A stretch of DNA of 64,000 nucleotides. It comes from Galbula dea (Eukaryota > Chordata > Aves > Piciformes > Galbulidae). Below the pieces are notes generated by a model that was not told the origin of the DNA, made no database searches, and saw nothing but the letters and a program-made list of their open reading frames with translations. Both the position numbers and the translations under genes were made by a program. Within the stretch, counting starts at the first letter, position 1, and every line of letters begins with the position of its first letter. Of the stretch, positions 39,601 to 54,600 are shown piece after piece. Where the stretch lies: assembly GCA_013399015.1 (NCBI GenBank), contig VWZX01009991.1:124001-188000 (forward strand). The letters are read 5' to 3'.

Positions 39601-42600
39601 CTTTGTAGGCTGCTAAAGAAGAAATTGATGGACTACAAGAAGAACTAGAAACAGTTGTGAGTCTTGGCTCTGAACTTAGAGCTGCTTGTGGAGAGCCTGA
39701 CAAACCTATTGTCAACAAGAGTATAGATGAGGTATGGGAAATCCTGGTGCTTAAATCTTTTGAGTTAGATGCTTGTTCAGCTGAAATTGGTGTATTTCCC
39801 CCACCCCCAACAAATTCTGAAAATAAAAATCTTGTGGCAAAATGAGACACCTCTGAAGCCTTTGTGGTAAAGTGAGATTTGCATTTCAGGTAAATGAACC
39901 TTGACTCAGATTAGATTGGACTGTCCTGATATTTTAATTTTATTTATGGTTTAAAATCTTTGTAAAAGAAATACTTTTCTGGTTAATATGGTAGGTGGCT
40001 ACTGTTAGCAAAAGTCATGCTAGAATAAATTTCATATGTGTCTGGTTAGGTCAAGGGAGACATCTGAGCTGAGACAATCCCCTCTGTGTATGATTACAAA
40101 GTACTTTTAATTTCTGTAATGTTCAGCAGTGTACATTTCTTTTAAGCTACCATTGCTATCATGATGCAGCTCCAAATGATTTAATAGCACTGTTTCCTGT
40201 ATGAACTATAATCCCTATTTTAATATACATATTCAGTCATAAATATTGAAGTTTACTGCCTTCATAATCCAGACCTTCTAGTGTATTCTGAAGGAAAACA
40301 GCTATACAGTGATAGGGAGAACAGCAGTGTTAATAAGGAATGAATATCAACTGTTCATGCTTAGTTTATTGGTGTTACTGATCAGTGGATAATTAGTGAA
40401 TGCACATTACACAGCAGTAACATTCTTCCATCCATTGGGTAAATTGCACTTCCTTGCAGCTGAATTCTGCCTGGGATGCCTTAAACAAAACATGGACAGA
40501 ACGGGTGGATAAGCTTGCTGAAGCTATGCAGGCAGCTGTTCAGTACCAAGATGGACTGCAGGTGAGATGGTCTGATATACATAACCTCATCTTCAGTCAG
40601 TAAGATTTGCTATGGTTATAGTAAGAAAAAGTCATGTGATTGGGGAGGTGACAAGTAATGTATCACTCTCAGAGGGACTCTTTTCTTCAGTAGGCAGATA
40701 GTTTCTGGGGAGTTGGCTTGAGGTTTCTTGGGGAATTTTTCTATTAAAGAATAAATAGATGTGTTTTCTTCAGGAGTTGTTTATGTCTTGTGCTATGTGT
40801 TTATGTTATGTGTTTAGATTCAAAATGAATGTGCCCTTGTATATGGATAAGAGCAGAGGGCTTTTTATACCACACCTCAAAGGAACAGAATGCAGGTTCA
40901 TCTAATAGCTTGATTCTGGTTTCTTTGAGTGGAGGACAGTCAAAGAACTTCCAATTTTATTCCACCTTTTTTATAAGTCAAAACTTTAAGTTTGAATATT
41001 TTAAGCAAAACATTAGCACAATGTTGTTGGAGCATCATGTTAATTCTTAGTATAATTTATCCTATCACAGTACTTTCTTAGTTCACTTTTTGAACCTATA
41101 GGTACATGTCAGAGAAGTTTTTAAGGTACCTTGTGCATTGTACATGCAACAACCTCTGAAGTGTTTTTTTATAAGGGGCTGGTGGGTGGGTTGTGCTAGG
41201 TGACTTTTAGAGGTCCCTTCCAACCCAAATTATTCTGTGATTCCCTGATCTTTTCTCTCTGCACACTGTTGGTTTTTTTGCATCTTCTTGGCACATGTTG
41301 GCAGTTTCATGCCTCATGTCTTTTGTCAGTCCATGGCTGGAAGGTTGAGACATTTGAAAAGATTCCAAGTGTGGTCAGAGTTTGCAAAACTGTTTTTTTG
41401 CTTGGTGGAATTATTGTCTTTCTTGGTTCATTGCATCTTTAAAATGAGAGTTTCACATGACACAGAGGACAGTAGCCTGTGTGTTCAGTGCAGATCAAGC
41501 AGCAGAACACCCCATAATAGCGCAACGTGCCTCTTTCCCAGTGCACCCCCACCATGTATTCTTCTCCAAGTTCTCTTATGTTCATACAGTGCAGAGATTG
41601 ACTTGGAGGCTTCCATTAAGAACATTTTCATTGGTTGAAGTTTTTGGTGTTCCTGTGGCTGTGCATTGTACATCCTACAGGCTTGGTGCTTTGTGAAGGA
41701 ACTGTATTGAAGTGCCTTCTTACTCTAATTTCAAGAGACTATGAAAAGTGTCATGGGCTGTTGTGGTTAGCCACAGCTGCCTCATCCTTTTGAGCTTTTT
41801 GGGAGTAGTTCTCCTTTTCTCAGAGAGATGTGTAGCAGTTGGCAGCTCCACCAAGCTCTAAGTCTGTTGAGCATATTGGGAGTAGTTGTCCTTTCCTCAG
41901 AGAGATGTGTAGCAGTGGGCAGCTCCACCAAGCTTTAAGCCTTTTGCTGTAGCACATCACAGATAACAGGCAGGAGGAAAGGGCCTAGCAGAGGTGTTTT
42001 TTCTCCTATCCAATTACCCAGATTGCTGTCCTTAATCTGTAAGTGGAATATTCTTGATGTTGCTCTGCATTACATCAGGAGTAAAAGAACTACCCACAAA
42101 GCCTTAGAACTGAGGAGACTTCATTTGTTTTTAAAGCTATAACTGCATTATCCCACAGAGTTTGTTTGTGATCATCCTTTTAAATTTTTCCATTCAGCTG
42201 TTGCCTTCCATCTTTACTTCAAAGGACTGTTTGTCTTGTGTTTACCTTTCAGCATATTCATAAAAATTGCTGATTATTTACTCAAGAAGTAGACTGCTTC
42301 TGAGCATGAATAGTAGTTTCAGAATGTTGCTGCTAATGGAAGCTCAGTCTTGCAGCATGTACATTCTTGTAACCATTACATGGGCTACTTTGGTTAGTAT
42401 TTGATCCATTGTGTTGCAAAGAAACCTAGGTTTTAATGAAGAAAGCTATTTTCTTTCAAAGAACACAGCAATGTGTTGGGGTTTTTTTTCTGGAGTAAAA
42501 AAACTTCTGATGTTTTACTCAATACAAGTTCCCAACATGACAGTATTTATCTGCTCATGCTTGAATTTCATACTGTGATTTTCAGGCAATATTTGACTGG

Positions 42601-45600
42601 GTAGACATTGCTGGCAGCAAGTTAGCATCTATGTCCCCAGTTGGAACAGACCTGGAGACTGTGAAGCAGCAAACTGAAGAACTTAAGGTATGAACTAGCA
42701 GTTTATTTAATTTCTGTTTTAATCTATCTCATTTTTCTGTGTTGCTTAGTGTTTTTCAAGACTCAAAAGCAATTACCTATTCCCAGTAAAAAAGAAGCTG
42801 TATAAAAATTTCAAATCACATTGCATTACAAACTTCTCATTTTCCAGTCTGTTCTACAGACTGCATTTTAGTTTGTGAATGTGTTCTGGTAGCCCAGAAA
42901 TATTGTAATAGCATTGCTTCCCTTTCAGAGGCTGTAGGGTTGTGATGTACAGGTTTCTGTTGCTATGACCTGAATGTTTTCTGGTTTCTACCATGTACAG
43001 CTTTCTTGAGGCTCTGGGAAAAGGCCTCCAAAGCTCCCCTTCTGCCACTGCAGGCTTTATCTAAATGCTCACACAGATCATGACCTTCCTACCACCAGTA
43101 AGCTAACAATCAAAACTGCAGGCAATAAAGGTGTATAGATCTGTGACCGATTATGCTCCTGACGTTGGCAGCCTCTTATAAAAGACAGGGATGTGTAACA
43201 ATCAGGAATGTCCTTGGGTTTTTTGCTCACCTCTGTTTGGCTGTGGCCAGGCTGTTTATCTATTTTATGGTGTAACTTCAAATGAACCAAAATTTTCCAC
43301 AGATCAGGGGAGCACCTGTGTAAGCTGTATTTAGACTACTGCCCAACTTGTGTGTACAAAAGGGTGTTCTACTTTGCTTTCAGCTCTTTTGAAGAGTAAT
43401 TCTACTTGATGTTTAGGGTGTTATGTTGTCACAAACACAAGAACTAGAAAGTTATTTAAGATATGTTCTGATTTGTTTGCAGATTAGGGAGATGTTTGGG
43501 AAATGCTTTCCTATTGTGCATCTTCCTTGTCCTCTGGGCAGAGCAGTATCTGCTAGAATAAATAAGATGTTGCTGCATATTTTCAGTTAGCTGGAGTGGT
43601 CTGAATTCTCAGTCTTACAAGCCTTTAGGCCCTAGAAAACAAACTCCCCAGTAAATCAGTATTGTAAAAATTGCTGTACTATGCTATGTTCAGGAAGATC
43701 ACCACTTGTGATGTGTTTATTTGGATGCTTTTTCTGTTTGCCATAGCAATTTAAGACAGAAGCTTATCAGCAGCAGATAGAAATGGAAAGACTGAGCCAT
43801 CAGGCAGAACTGTTGCTGAAGAAGGTAAAAGAGGAGAGTGACAAGCACACTGTTCAAGACCCTCTCTCAGAGCTCAAACTCATGTGGGACAGCCTAGAAG
43901 AAAAAATCATAAGTAGACAGGTAAATAAACTTGAAGCTGGATGCTTCATTTATGACAGATTGTTGAGAGAAGTTTTTTTATTGTGTGTATTTTTTGTGTC
44001 GATTTACACATTTATTCCTTTGAGTTTGGAAATTACAGAACTGTATATCATAGAATTAAAACATTCCAAATTATTGAGTTGGTTTTATGGTTTTGAAACA
44101 CTTTACAGTATTTTTTGTCACTTCCTCTGTCAGCTGTGGCATGCTGAATCATTAGGCTTTCTTTGTGGTTATTTGATGACGTCTTAAGTGGCAGTTGAAA
44201 ACGTGTTTTGAAGTGCAACAGTAATATTAGCTGCTGAACTGAGCACTTGGAGAAAAGCAGCCAAACACAACAACTGAATATTAAACTGTTTCAGTGCTCT
44301 TTCCTTAAATGATCAAATTGAAAGAGAAATGTAAAGATGCAGTACCTTGCAGTATGCTGTTTTCCTAAAGGGAATAATGTCATCACAAAGAAAAGCTTTT
44401 AAAAAGGTCATGCACAAAACTGCCTCTGTTTTGACATTGTATTTTAAGTGATGAAAAAGTACTGTCATGTCTTCAGTGAGAGAACCTTCAAACTTAACTC
44501 TTCTCTGGTTACCTGGGGTCTGTGAGGGTCAGGAATGTAAGCCTGGAATGTAAGGCTTTACAAGGGAATTGCTAACTCAGCTCTAACTAGAAAGCAGTTG
44601 CTTGCATTGGATAACTGTTTCTTCCTGATTTTTATGCTATCATTGTCTGGATCCTACTCTGGAATATGGTGACTAATGGTAATGTAAGCCAATTCCATAG
44701 CATTTGGAAACCATTTTATTGTTCATTTTATTTTTACTATAGCACAAGCTGGAAGGTGCCTTGTTAGCCTTGGGGCAGTTCCAGCATGCCCTGGATGAGT
44801 TACTGACCTGGCTGACACATACAGAAGACTTGCTGAATGAACAGAAACCTGTGGGTGGAGACCCCAAGGCTATTGAAATTGAACTTGCCAAACATCATGT
44901 ATGTAATGATAATGAATATCAACTGAAATGCCCTTTTGATGTAGAGCTTAGTGATGAATCCTGTAGTAAAACTTAGTGCTTGGTGTATAATTCTCTAGAG
45001 ATTTTCAAGATGCAGTTTATAGCTGAAATGCAGGCTTGGAGCAGCTAATACTTTTCTTACTCTTTCCATCCTTGCATGGCACCTAGGTTTTAGCCAAAAA
45101 GAGCAGCTCACCCTAGTCTCCATTTATTCACCTTCATTAGACCCAGGGTGCTCAAAAGTTATTGAACCTGCTACTCACCTTAAAGCAGAAAACTCCCTGA
45201 TTAGTTTTGTTTAGGCCAGGTCTCACAAAATGCACATGACCATAAATCTGCTGTTCTTGTTTCTTTCTTCTCAGAAAATAGGGTTTTGTTGGGCTGAGTT
45301 CTGCCAAATTGTGTCTGTTGGGTCCCACTAATGCAGGGAATGCTGCTCTGAAAATCTCAGCAAACTTTAGGGGTATCTCTGCCCCCATCTTTTTCTCTCT
45401 GCTACATATAATGTAGGCTTTATTTTTTATTTTAGTATTTTTACTGATTATTATGGCTATGGAGCCCATGGGAGAATGCTTCCATTGCACACTTGTTTTG
45501 AAGAGCATGTCAGAGGAGCAGGAGATCCTCTCTGCCTCTCTTTGTACCTTGGTGCTGTTCATGTGGTGTGCTCCAAGTCTGAAGATTTCAAACTAACCTC

Positions 45601-48600
45601 ATAAATCCTCTCCTTTTCCTTAAGTCTTCCATGTAATTTTTGGCCTGCATATGGTGTGAATAGTGTTCAGAGTCCGTTTTGGATTTTGAGAGAATTGACT
45701 GAAATTTGCAATACACAGATAATTAAGGCATTTTCATTGTTTGTGTTAATGCAGTCATCCAGTTTCTGAAGCCTTTTGTGTGATCAGCTGGAACTGGAGC
45801 AGAGTAAAATGTCTACATGCCCTGTGTGACTACTCTAGAAAGAAGCCCTTTAAATAAAAAGTAATAAAAAATTACAAATACAGCTTCCATTCCATGAACC
45901 TTTTACATTCTTACTAAATAGAAGTGTTTTACTGCTGAAGAAGCATCCAGACATCTTTTGTGACTTCATCTACCCTAGTGCTGAAGCAGTTCAGTAAAAA
46001 CATGGATTTCCTTTTCATAAAACATAGTTCATAGGTTAGAAAGTTCACCCAGTAGTGCATCCTGTGGTAGCCTGGAAAAAGCATCCATCTCTTGAATAGC
46101 TTTGGAAAAAATAGGCCTTGTTCTTAGTGAGCCTCAGCAGGAAGGAAGGGATAAGGTGCATCTGCTTCTGGGAATATCTTCCCCCCACACACACCCTGTC
46201 AGGAAAATAGTGACTGTCTCCCAGTGCTTACCTTAGAAAAATTAAAGCAGATATGATACATACCTTGTATACAAGGGCTCCTGGTGGCTTGCTGTTTCAT
46301 CAAGCATATCAAGTTTAAAACTTCCTTTGCATTTAGCTTTAAGCTTTTTTCCATGTGCTAGCTCACTCTCAGAGAAGTGAGATTGAAGCAGACCCCAGGG
46401 AAGACTATAGTCATAACTTTGGATGTCTTAGGTAGTTTACCATTCCCTTCCCAACTGTTTTGCATATTCTCTTTTTCTGTTCTTTATTTCTGCTTTTTTA
46501 AAGCATCATTTTATTCTTTTTACAAAATCTTTCTGAAACAGCATCCTTTTTCCCAAATACAGCCTTTGTCTTTTATGTTTCCACTGTGATTGGTGGTAGC
46601 AGGTTTTCAGACAGATGAAGGAGGTCTTTTGGAGTTAGTGTTAAAATAATTCCCAAGCTCTTAGCACAGCAGAAGCATCCTGGTAACCTGACATGAGTTG
46701 TAGTCCTGAAGTGCATGAAGAGATGTGGTGTCAGTCAGGTTGTTTTATGGCACAGCAGGCACATGGTATTCATGTTGCTGTCTCTCCTTTCTTAGATTAC
46801 TGCTTCATGAGTGATTGGCACTAACATATAGAAGAGTTTTCACACCTTATCTGCTAAATCAAAAAGAATTCCTATTAAAGAAATGTATGTAGTGATTTAG
46901 GAAAAGTGAGAAATAATTCTACACTAGCAGTGTTTCAGAACTTTCAGAGTTTCAGAAAGAAACACATGGATTCAGAGGGAAAATGTTATTATATATTATG
47001 TTTTCCAAGATAGAAAAATACAAAAGGTAGCATTTAGACAGAATGCTCTGTTACTGCTTTTGACTGAAGTGATCTTAGTTATTAGCTTTAATTGCTAATA
47101 CCTGTGCTGATGTTAAACTGTAGCCTTGTCACAAAGGTGACAAGTTTATTCACTGTGAGTGCCTTAATTCAATAACTTCTGCCTATGACCAGTCATACAT
47201 GCTGTGTTACAATTGTAGGTGCTACAAAATGATGTTTTAGCCCATCAGTCTACAGTGGAAGCAGTTAAGAAAGCAGGAAGTGACTTGATTGAATCAAGTG
47301 CTGTTGAAGAAGCCAGTAATTTACAGAGCAAGTTGGAACTTCTGAACCAGCGCTGGCAAAACGTGTTGGAAAAAACAGAACAAAGGAAGCAGCAGCTGCA
47401 CAGTGCCCTGGTCCAGGTGAACAGGAAATGATCAAAGGAAGAGAAAACTCCAAAAGTGGTTTTCTACATGAAATGCATAGATACATGTATTAGAAGCTGC
47501 CCTAAATCAAAACCATAACATAGGCACTTGTGGATTTGGAGAAAGTTGGAATCCAGCTGTATCTTCCACAGCTGGCCACTGGTTTTTATAGTGCTGAATC
47601 AAGGCTTCAGCTTTGGGCCTACTCATTTCAAAAGGATGAAATTTCTGTATAGGTATATTATTCAGGGAAAGCATTCATCTCACTGTTGTTCATTTAGCCT
47701 GCTTTCAGGATTTCCAGGGGTTTGGGTTTTGTTTCTGTTACTATAATTTAGATTGGATTGAGCTAGTTTAAAGTTTGGTTTGGTTTTTTCCTTTGTGTTG
47801 TTTTCTTTCATTTCCTTTGATTATTGTAGGTATGTGATCAGATCTGTTGCCTGTATACTTCTGTATCTGAAATGGTATTAGAATGGAGAACATTTAAGTA
47901 AGCTCTAAAATGTTATGGTGTGATTTAGGCCCAAGGTTTCCATGGGGAAGTTGAAGATATGCAGCAATGGCTAACAGACACAGAACGTCAGCTGTTGGCA
48001 TCAAAACCTGTTGGAGGCTTACCAGAAACAGCCAGAGAGCAGCTTAATACCCATATGGTAAGTATCAGTATTAGAATGCTTTGCAAATTGCCTTTCAGGC
48101 CTAACTATCTTTCAGGAGTGTTTATGGTAAATACAGAGCATGTTCTATATATCACCCTATCTGTACAGTATCTTAGAAAATTTTAATAGCTTTCAAAACA
48201 GCACTGTTATGTTCAGTGTAGGAGAAGTAGTGATTTGGGAGATGCCCAAAACCATACTATTAATAGTCTTGAGACAGAAATAAAAGAACTTTTGAATCCT
48301 TGCTCTCAGAAGGAAAAACAGAGTTTACAGATTTGCCAGGGATTTATGTTCTTCTTTTCCTTCTCTTCCCATAACTACATCTATGCTTTTTCGAAGAGAA
48401 GATGAATCTAAAAGTGATCCAGGTTCACTGGACCTCGAGTGAAGAGTCTTGATCCTTTGTTCTGTATCTAACTGAAACTGACAGTAAAATCATCATTAGC
48501 ACAGATGTAATAAGGTCTGCTGGCTCAAATAGAAACACTGCTCTAATCAGAAGTGGCAAGCTGATCAGGGTGCCTGAATTAGTCCCTTCCTCCCCTTCCT

Positions 48601-51600
48601 TTCTCCTGAAGAAACTTTCTGTGGATTTCTCCATCCCTGCAGAATCAGAGAGTTTTAAAAAAACCCAAACCCTACACTTAAACTTGAGCTCTTACCTCAA
48701 AAGACAGTGGTTCATAGTGCTCTGCTTAGATAAATTCATGCTATGCTGTTAGGCTAGGATAGAAACCCCAAACACAGTGATCTGAACTCCTGACCCCTTG
48801 GCTCAGATGTAGAAGTGATACTCACTGAACTGTCCTTGAACTTGACTATGCCTGACACAGTTCCCATTAAAATATTGCATTGTCATAGGTTTAAAAATGA
48901 GGTTTTATTGTGGAGTGGTGCTGAAGGAGATTGCCCACCACTGTGGAGCAGGGCTTTTTTCTCTTTTGTTTTTCTCTCTCCAGGATTTATCAGCAACTGT
49001 TCCCCAGAAGGAAAATAATCTACAGGTTTAAAATCAGTTATGCAGTTATGACAGGGAAATAGGACAAAACACAGAAACTGCCTTGTGATTTTGAACTTCC
49101 CCTTCCCCCCAGATCCTTCTCATTTTGTCTTCAAAAGAAAGAATCCTAGAATCATCTGGGTTGGAAGGGACCTCCAGAGGTCATTTAGTCCAACCCCCCT
49201 GTAGTGAGCAGGGACATCCCCAAATAAATCAAGTTGCTCAGAACGTTGTCCAGCCTCACCCTGAAAGAAAGAAAAAAATGGGGGGAGGGAACAACCAAAA
49301 AGCCTTTCCCTCCTTTTTCTTTTCCTTTTTTCTTTTCCCCCTTCCTTCCCTGTCAGGATGGGGCATAGTCACAGTTTCATGGGAGTCAGAGCACTGGAGG
49401 TTTTCACATTTTTTCATCCTGGACTTCAAGTCAGGTCAGGACCAAAAAATGTCCTGGTTTTCTGTGGTGCATTCTGTTACTATGCAAATTAACAAGATCT
49501 TTTCAAGACTTGCTGCCACTTACTGCTCATCTGCTGGAAGATGTTCCTCATTTGGGAGTCTGCATCAGTTTTCTTGGTACTTTTTGGATGGTCTGTTACC
49601 AATATTGAACATGCCCTTCTGAGTCAGATGGATGTATGGGAGCTCTTGCCACTTCAGTTTTAACAAGGTTAAAAGAGAAGAGTTAGTAGAATAGTTAGCA
49701 AGTAAAACAGTGTTTACCATTATTCTTCTAGTTTTCTTTATGTGTAAATGCTGTCAGTGCCTTCCACTTGCCTGGCAAGTGGGAGAAGATACAGACAGAA
49801 GACATTGGTGGTGCACAATAAAGCAGCCCTCCCAAGTTGTCCTGTGCACTCTTGAAAGTGTATTGGATAGGTCTGGGCTTTCAGTGTGCTCTCTAATGCT
49901 GACACTTCTTGTGTTTCATCTACAGATGGCTTTAAACCAACCAAGTTGTACCAAATCTTGTGCAATTAGTGCTCAGTATTTTCTTTGCCAAGCTTTGGAT
50001 CTCAGAGAAGGCATCTGACAGAAAATACAAGTTCTCATTTCCTGAAGAATTTGACCTTTTCTTTGTTCATTTGGCTTTTTATGAATTACATATGTTTCCT
50101 TTGTTAGCCTTAATCATACTTACTAAATGTTGGGGGAGGAATAAATATTATGCTAGCATTTGTAAAGAGTATTCAATTTCTACCTGACTACTTTTTTTAT
50201 GCTTCCTTTATTTAGGAACTCTGTGCTGCCTTTGAAGCCAAAGAAGAGGCATATAAGTGTCTAATGCAGAAGGGCCAGCAGATGCTTGCAAGATGCCCAG
50301 AGTCTGCTGAAACAAACGTGGAGCAGGACATAAATAACTTAAAAGAAAAATGGGAATCAGTACAAACAAAGCTCAGTGAAAGAAAAGTATGTCTTTTTAC
50401 ATCAAAATAGAAGTGCAAATTATGTATTTAAGGATGTAAATGCTTGATCTTTTTGATTTAGGATCAGTTGTAGAGACAGTTACACAGAATTTATCAGTAT
50501 GTTTAGAAAGTGGTGGGGAACAAAAATGGGACTCAAGAAGTAGATTATCCATAACTGCAGTGTGGGGAGGGTTAGTGAGATTTGCACAGGTCTGTTCCAT
50601 AGGAATACACTAACAGATGCTGATAATGCTCATTTGGGAGGTTATGGCCTTTTCTGGTTTTTATTACAGTCATTGTAGGCATGAGAGAGTGAATCAAATG
50701 ACTCAATCCTTAAAATTTGTCTCTGATAAGCAACATCAACTTTCTTAGTATTAAGTTTATTTGACTCTTTTTCCTCCATGAAGTATAGTCCATTTGTTCT
50801 ACCTGCATCAAACAACAGTGAAGAGTGTCAGTAATTACAGAGGAGCTCTCTATATGGTGCTGATGTGTATAAAGCACAATTAACTCAGAACTTAGTTACA
50901 TTTTGAAGTAAGAATGTTCAGTATGTTAGGATAACTGTATAAAGTAAGAATATCAAACTAATTAGTATTTGACACAAGCACCTGCTTGCAGGAAGCTGTA
51001 AGGTTGGGACTTGCTCAGCTAGGCCAGCAGTGCAGTTGTTTGAAAATCCCTGCTGTCTCTTGATCAACAAAAATTCTGTATCCAAAATCAGTCTTGGTTC
51101 AGGAAACTAAAATGATGATTGGGTTTTATTAAGAAGAAGAGGTCTAGGCAAGCTTGTTCTTTGTTTAGTGCAGGAGAATAAGTTAGAAGTCCTCTTTGAG
51201 ATTCTTCCAAGTGTACTGCCACTTAGATTTATGGGATTCTGCTGAGTTTGTATTGAAATTGATAAATCCATATGTCCCATTAGGATTAAGTAGTAGAAGA
51301 TGTAGTGTTCTAATGTGGAAAATTTTATCTTGATGCTAGGTGCTGTATTTTCTACTCATCTATCATACATAATTTTACTGTTACTTTTCTATTTGTCTCC
51401 TTTAAGATGCTCAAATGTAGGTTCTTTTAAAACTCAAAACCTTTCAGTTGGAAAAATGTTTTAAAATGCTGAACTAAAATGATCTACTCCAAAATGCTGA
51501 ACTAAAATCGTTTCCTTGGCTGAAGTCCCTGCACAATATCAACTGCTGTTGAAGTATGCTCTATCTTTACAGGCCAAACTGGAAGAAGCCCTCAATTTAG

Positions 51601-54600
51601 CACTGGAGTTCCACAACTCTCTTCAAGATTTCATCAATTGGCTTACTCAGGCTGAACAAACTCTAACTGCAGCTTCTCGGCCAAGCCTTATCTTGGACAC
51701 TGTCTTGTTTCAAATTGATGAACACAAGGTGTGTGAAGAAACAGATGGGTAATGTTTTTCTCCCATTCTGTGGAGAAACCAAATGAACCCTGAAGCACTG
51801 GCACTCAGAGAAACATTTTCTTTCTTTTAGAACTGCATTTTATTGTCTTTCTCACTACATCACTTTTTATCAGACTGATTTTTTGTCAGTGTTTACCCAG
51901 TGTTGGAACAACACGGTATTGAGTCATTTTCTCTCCTTTCTTTCCCAGGTTTTTGCCACAGAAGTGAATTCTCATCGAGATCAGATGATAGAGCTGGATA
52001 AAACTGGAACCCATCTGAAATATTTCAGCCAGAAACAGGATGTTGTCCTTATTAAGAATCTGCTGATCAGCGTACAGAGTCGATGGGAAAAAGTAGTTCA
52101 GCGCTTAGTTGAAAGGGGAAGAGCTTTGGATGATGCAAGGAAAAGAGCCAAACAGGTAACCAGACAACAGCTGTTGTACAGCTCTTTGAACTTAGCTGTA
52201 ATTACATCCAGGCTCTTGAAGAAGATGGTGCTTTAAAGCACTTTCAAGTAAGTCTGGGTTTAGTGTAACAGTGTTGAGTTAGTGAAGCAATTTCTGTGAT
52301 TTGATCAGAGAGCATTTGTGAAGGGAAAGGATCATTTTCAACCTGACCAGTGACTTCTGCCTGCAATACCAGATAGACTGAAAGAAGAAAGTTGCAGTAT
52401 GGCTTCCAGATGTATGTTAATATCTGCTGTCCTCAAAAAGGAGTTTCACAATCAACCCTCTATAAAGAATGTGATGAGCCCCTTTCACTAAGCTGTAGGA
52501 GTATTCCTTAGTATTTTCTGCTTTGGTTTAAGTTGTTCCCTGATTAATACTCATCTCTTCCTCAATCTTTGATGTTAGTTAGTAGTCCAATATGTTCTGT
52601 GTGGTAAGATATCTTCATTTATTTCCTTAAAAACCTGGAAAGTTTTTTTCACACAGTTTTCCTCACCAGGGAGCATTTTTTTTTCCTTAAATACCTGTTC
52701 TCCTCACTGAGGAATGCAAGTGACAAGATGCAAAATGTGTGACAGGAATGGAATATGTTTAAACATCAGGAGGAAGTTCTAGCTTTTTTTTATTCAAGTG
52801 ATCATTCAAGATTTGGTCATGTTCCCAGCCAAATCATGTTCCCCTATTCACTGTTACTGCCACTCAGTTTATAGAGTAAGAACTCTGAACAATCAGTTAG
52901 CCCATAAGCCAATCAGATGTTACTTATTTTCCAGCAGTTTCTCTTGTGCATCCTTGCCTATAACAGTTCTGCAATGAGATGAGTTTCATCTCTAGATCCA
53001 TTTACAGAACTGAATACAGTAAGTTATTAATTTAGCCCAACAACTATCTATGCAGAGCAGGGGAGGAGTGCTGAAAGCTGCTAGTGTCAAGGCCAAATCC
53101 ATAGCCCTGAACAACAGGGTGGGTCCAGGAGTTCTGAGAGGTTTCTGATCTGGTTTCTTCTGTTTTCATGGGTTGGCAGAAAGAATTTTCAAAAGAGACA
53201 TGGAGGGAGAAATGACCAGCTTAGCTGAATCCCAAAGGGATGCCATTTTGTGAATGCTGGCTGAATCTTTGGTCTTTACCTACTTCCTTCCCTGCAGCAC
53301 TCTCTTTCTTGAAACAGGAAGGAAGATCAAGAATCAGTTCCTTGCCCATCAATAGACCATTTGATCTAATGAGAGAATTTGAGTGTCCCAGGGAATGTCT
53401 TGGGCAGTCATCCAGGCAGGAGTTTACCCCAGTGGTTTACTGCTGTTGTCCCATATAGGCAACAGCTAAGCCCCATTCTTGCTGTATTGACTATCCATTG
53501 CTGAAAGTGTAGGAATCCAAATGACCAACATATCAATAGAAGTTACCAATGTGTCCCTGAAAGATACTATACATGCAGATCATGTACATAAATGTTGCTA
53601 ATTCACCTGGGAGAGGGGAGGCTATTTCCAGTTGATTCACTCATGGCTGAGTGAATCCTCTTTGAGAGTACCAGGGAGTAAAAGCACATTAAATCTTTCC
53701 AAAGTCTGCAGAGTACTTATTTGGCATGTGGAGAATTGGTTGGGGTTTAATATTTTCAGACTATTTCATGAACAAGTGAATTTTACAATCCATGCAAATC
53801 TCACTGTTCTGCAGTTCCATGAAGCCTGGCACAAACTCATGGAGTGGCTGGAAGAGTCAGAGAAATCTTTGGACTCAGATCTTGAAATTGCAAATGACCC
53901 TGACAAAATAAAGATGCAGCTTGCACAGCATAAGGTGAGTCATGAGTGATGAAATGCAGAGTATCCAGGGAGATGTAGGTAAGTCTTGCTAGCCTTCTAC
54001 TGTTCAGTCAGCAGAGGAAGTAGATTTGTTGCCTCACTACAGCAGAGTGCTTGTTAGTGGTAGGTGGTGGTGTAGTACAGGTGGGGAGGAACAAAAAAGC
54101 TTTTCACAGTACCTGCTCTGTGAGGAAATGCTTACCTCTGGAGAGAAGAGACATAATAATACATCACCATGGAAACTTTAAAAAACTAATACTATTTCAG
54201 AGTAGGAACCTGTGAAGAGGTCTTATTATAGGCTTTTTTTTAAGTCCTTAAGCCACAAACTTACCATCCAGTTATTGAGGTTGGGATTCTCATTTTAATA
54301 TTATGGGACTTCTTCAAAACTGAAAAATAATCCTTTATTCTGATTTTTCTGTCAAGTTGAAATATGATGGAATTCCCTAGAAAGTACAGTAACACCATTA
54401 GTAGCAAAGGTTGGTTCTCATCATGAGATTCAAAATTCCAGGACTAGCTTTCCACAAACCCAACTACTGTAGGTGAAGATGTAAAAATCTCCCTGATTGA
54501 CCTGGCTTTTCAGACAAATCATGATGATGGAAAAGCTCTGTGGTTCCATCAGACACACAAAGCCAAAGGAAGGATGGAAGAAGTCTTTACTTCATTTTTA

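Larger units (their letters stand above)
40562..42585 (+). other. DST: Intron 19
   Basis: 2.0 kb with a tiny CR1 remnant (41177-41243) and a 77-bp-period tandem duplication (about 41787-41940). Nothing else is recognised. Confidence 0.7.
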
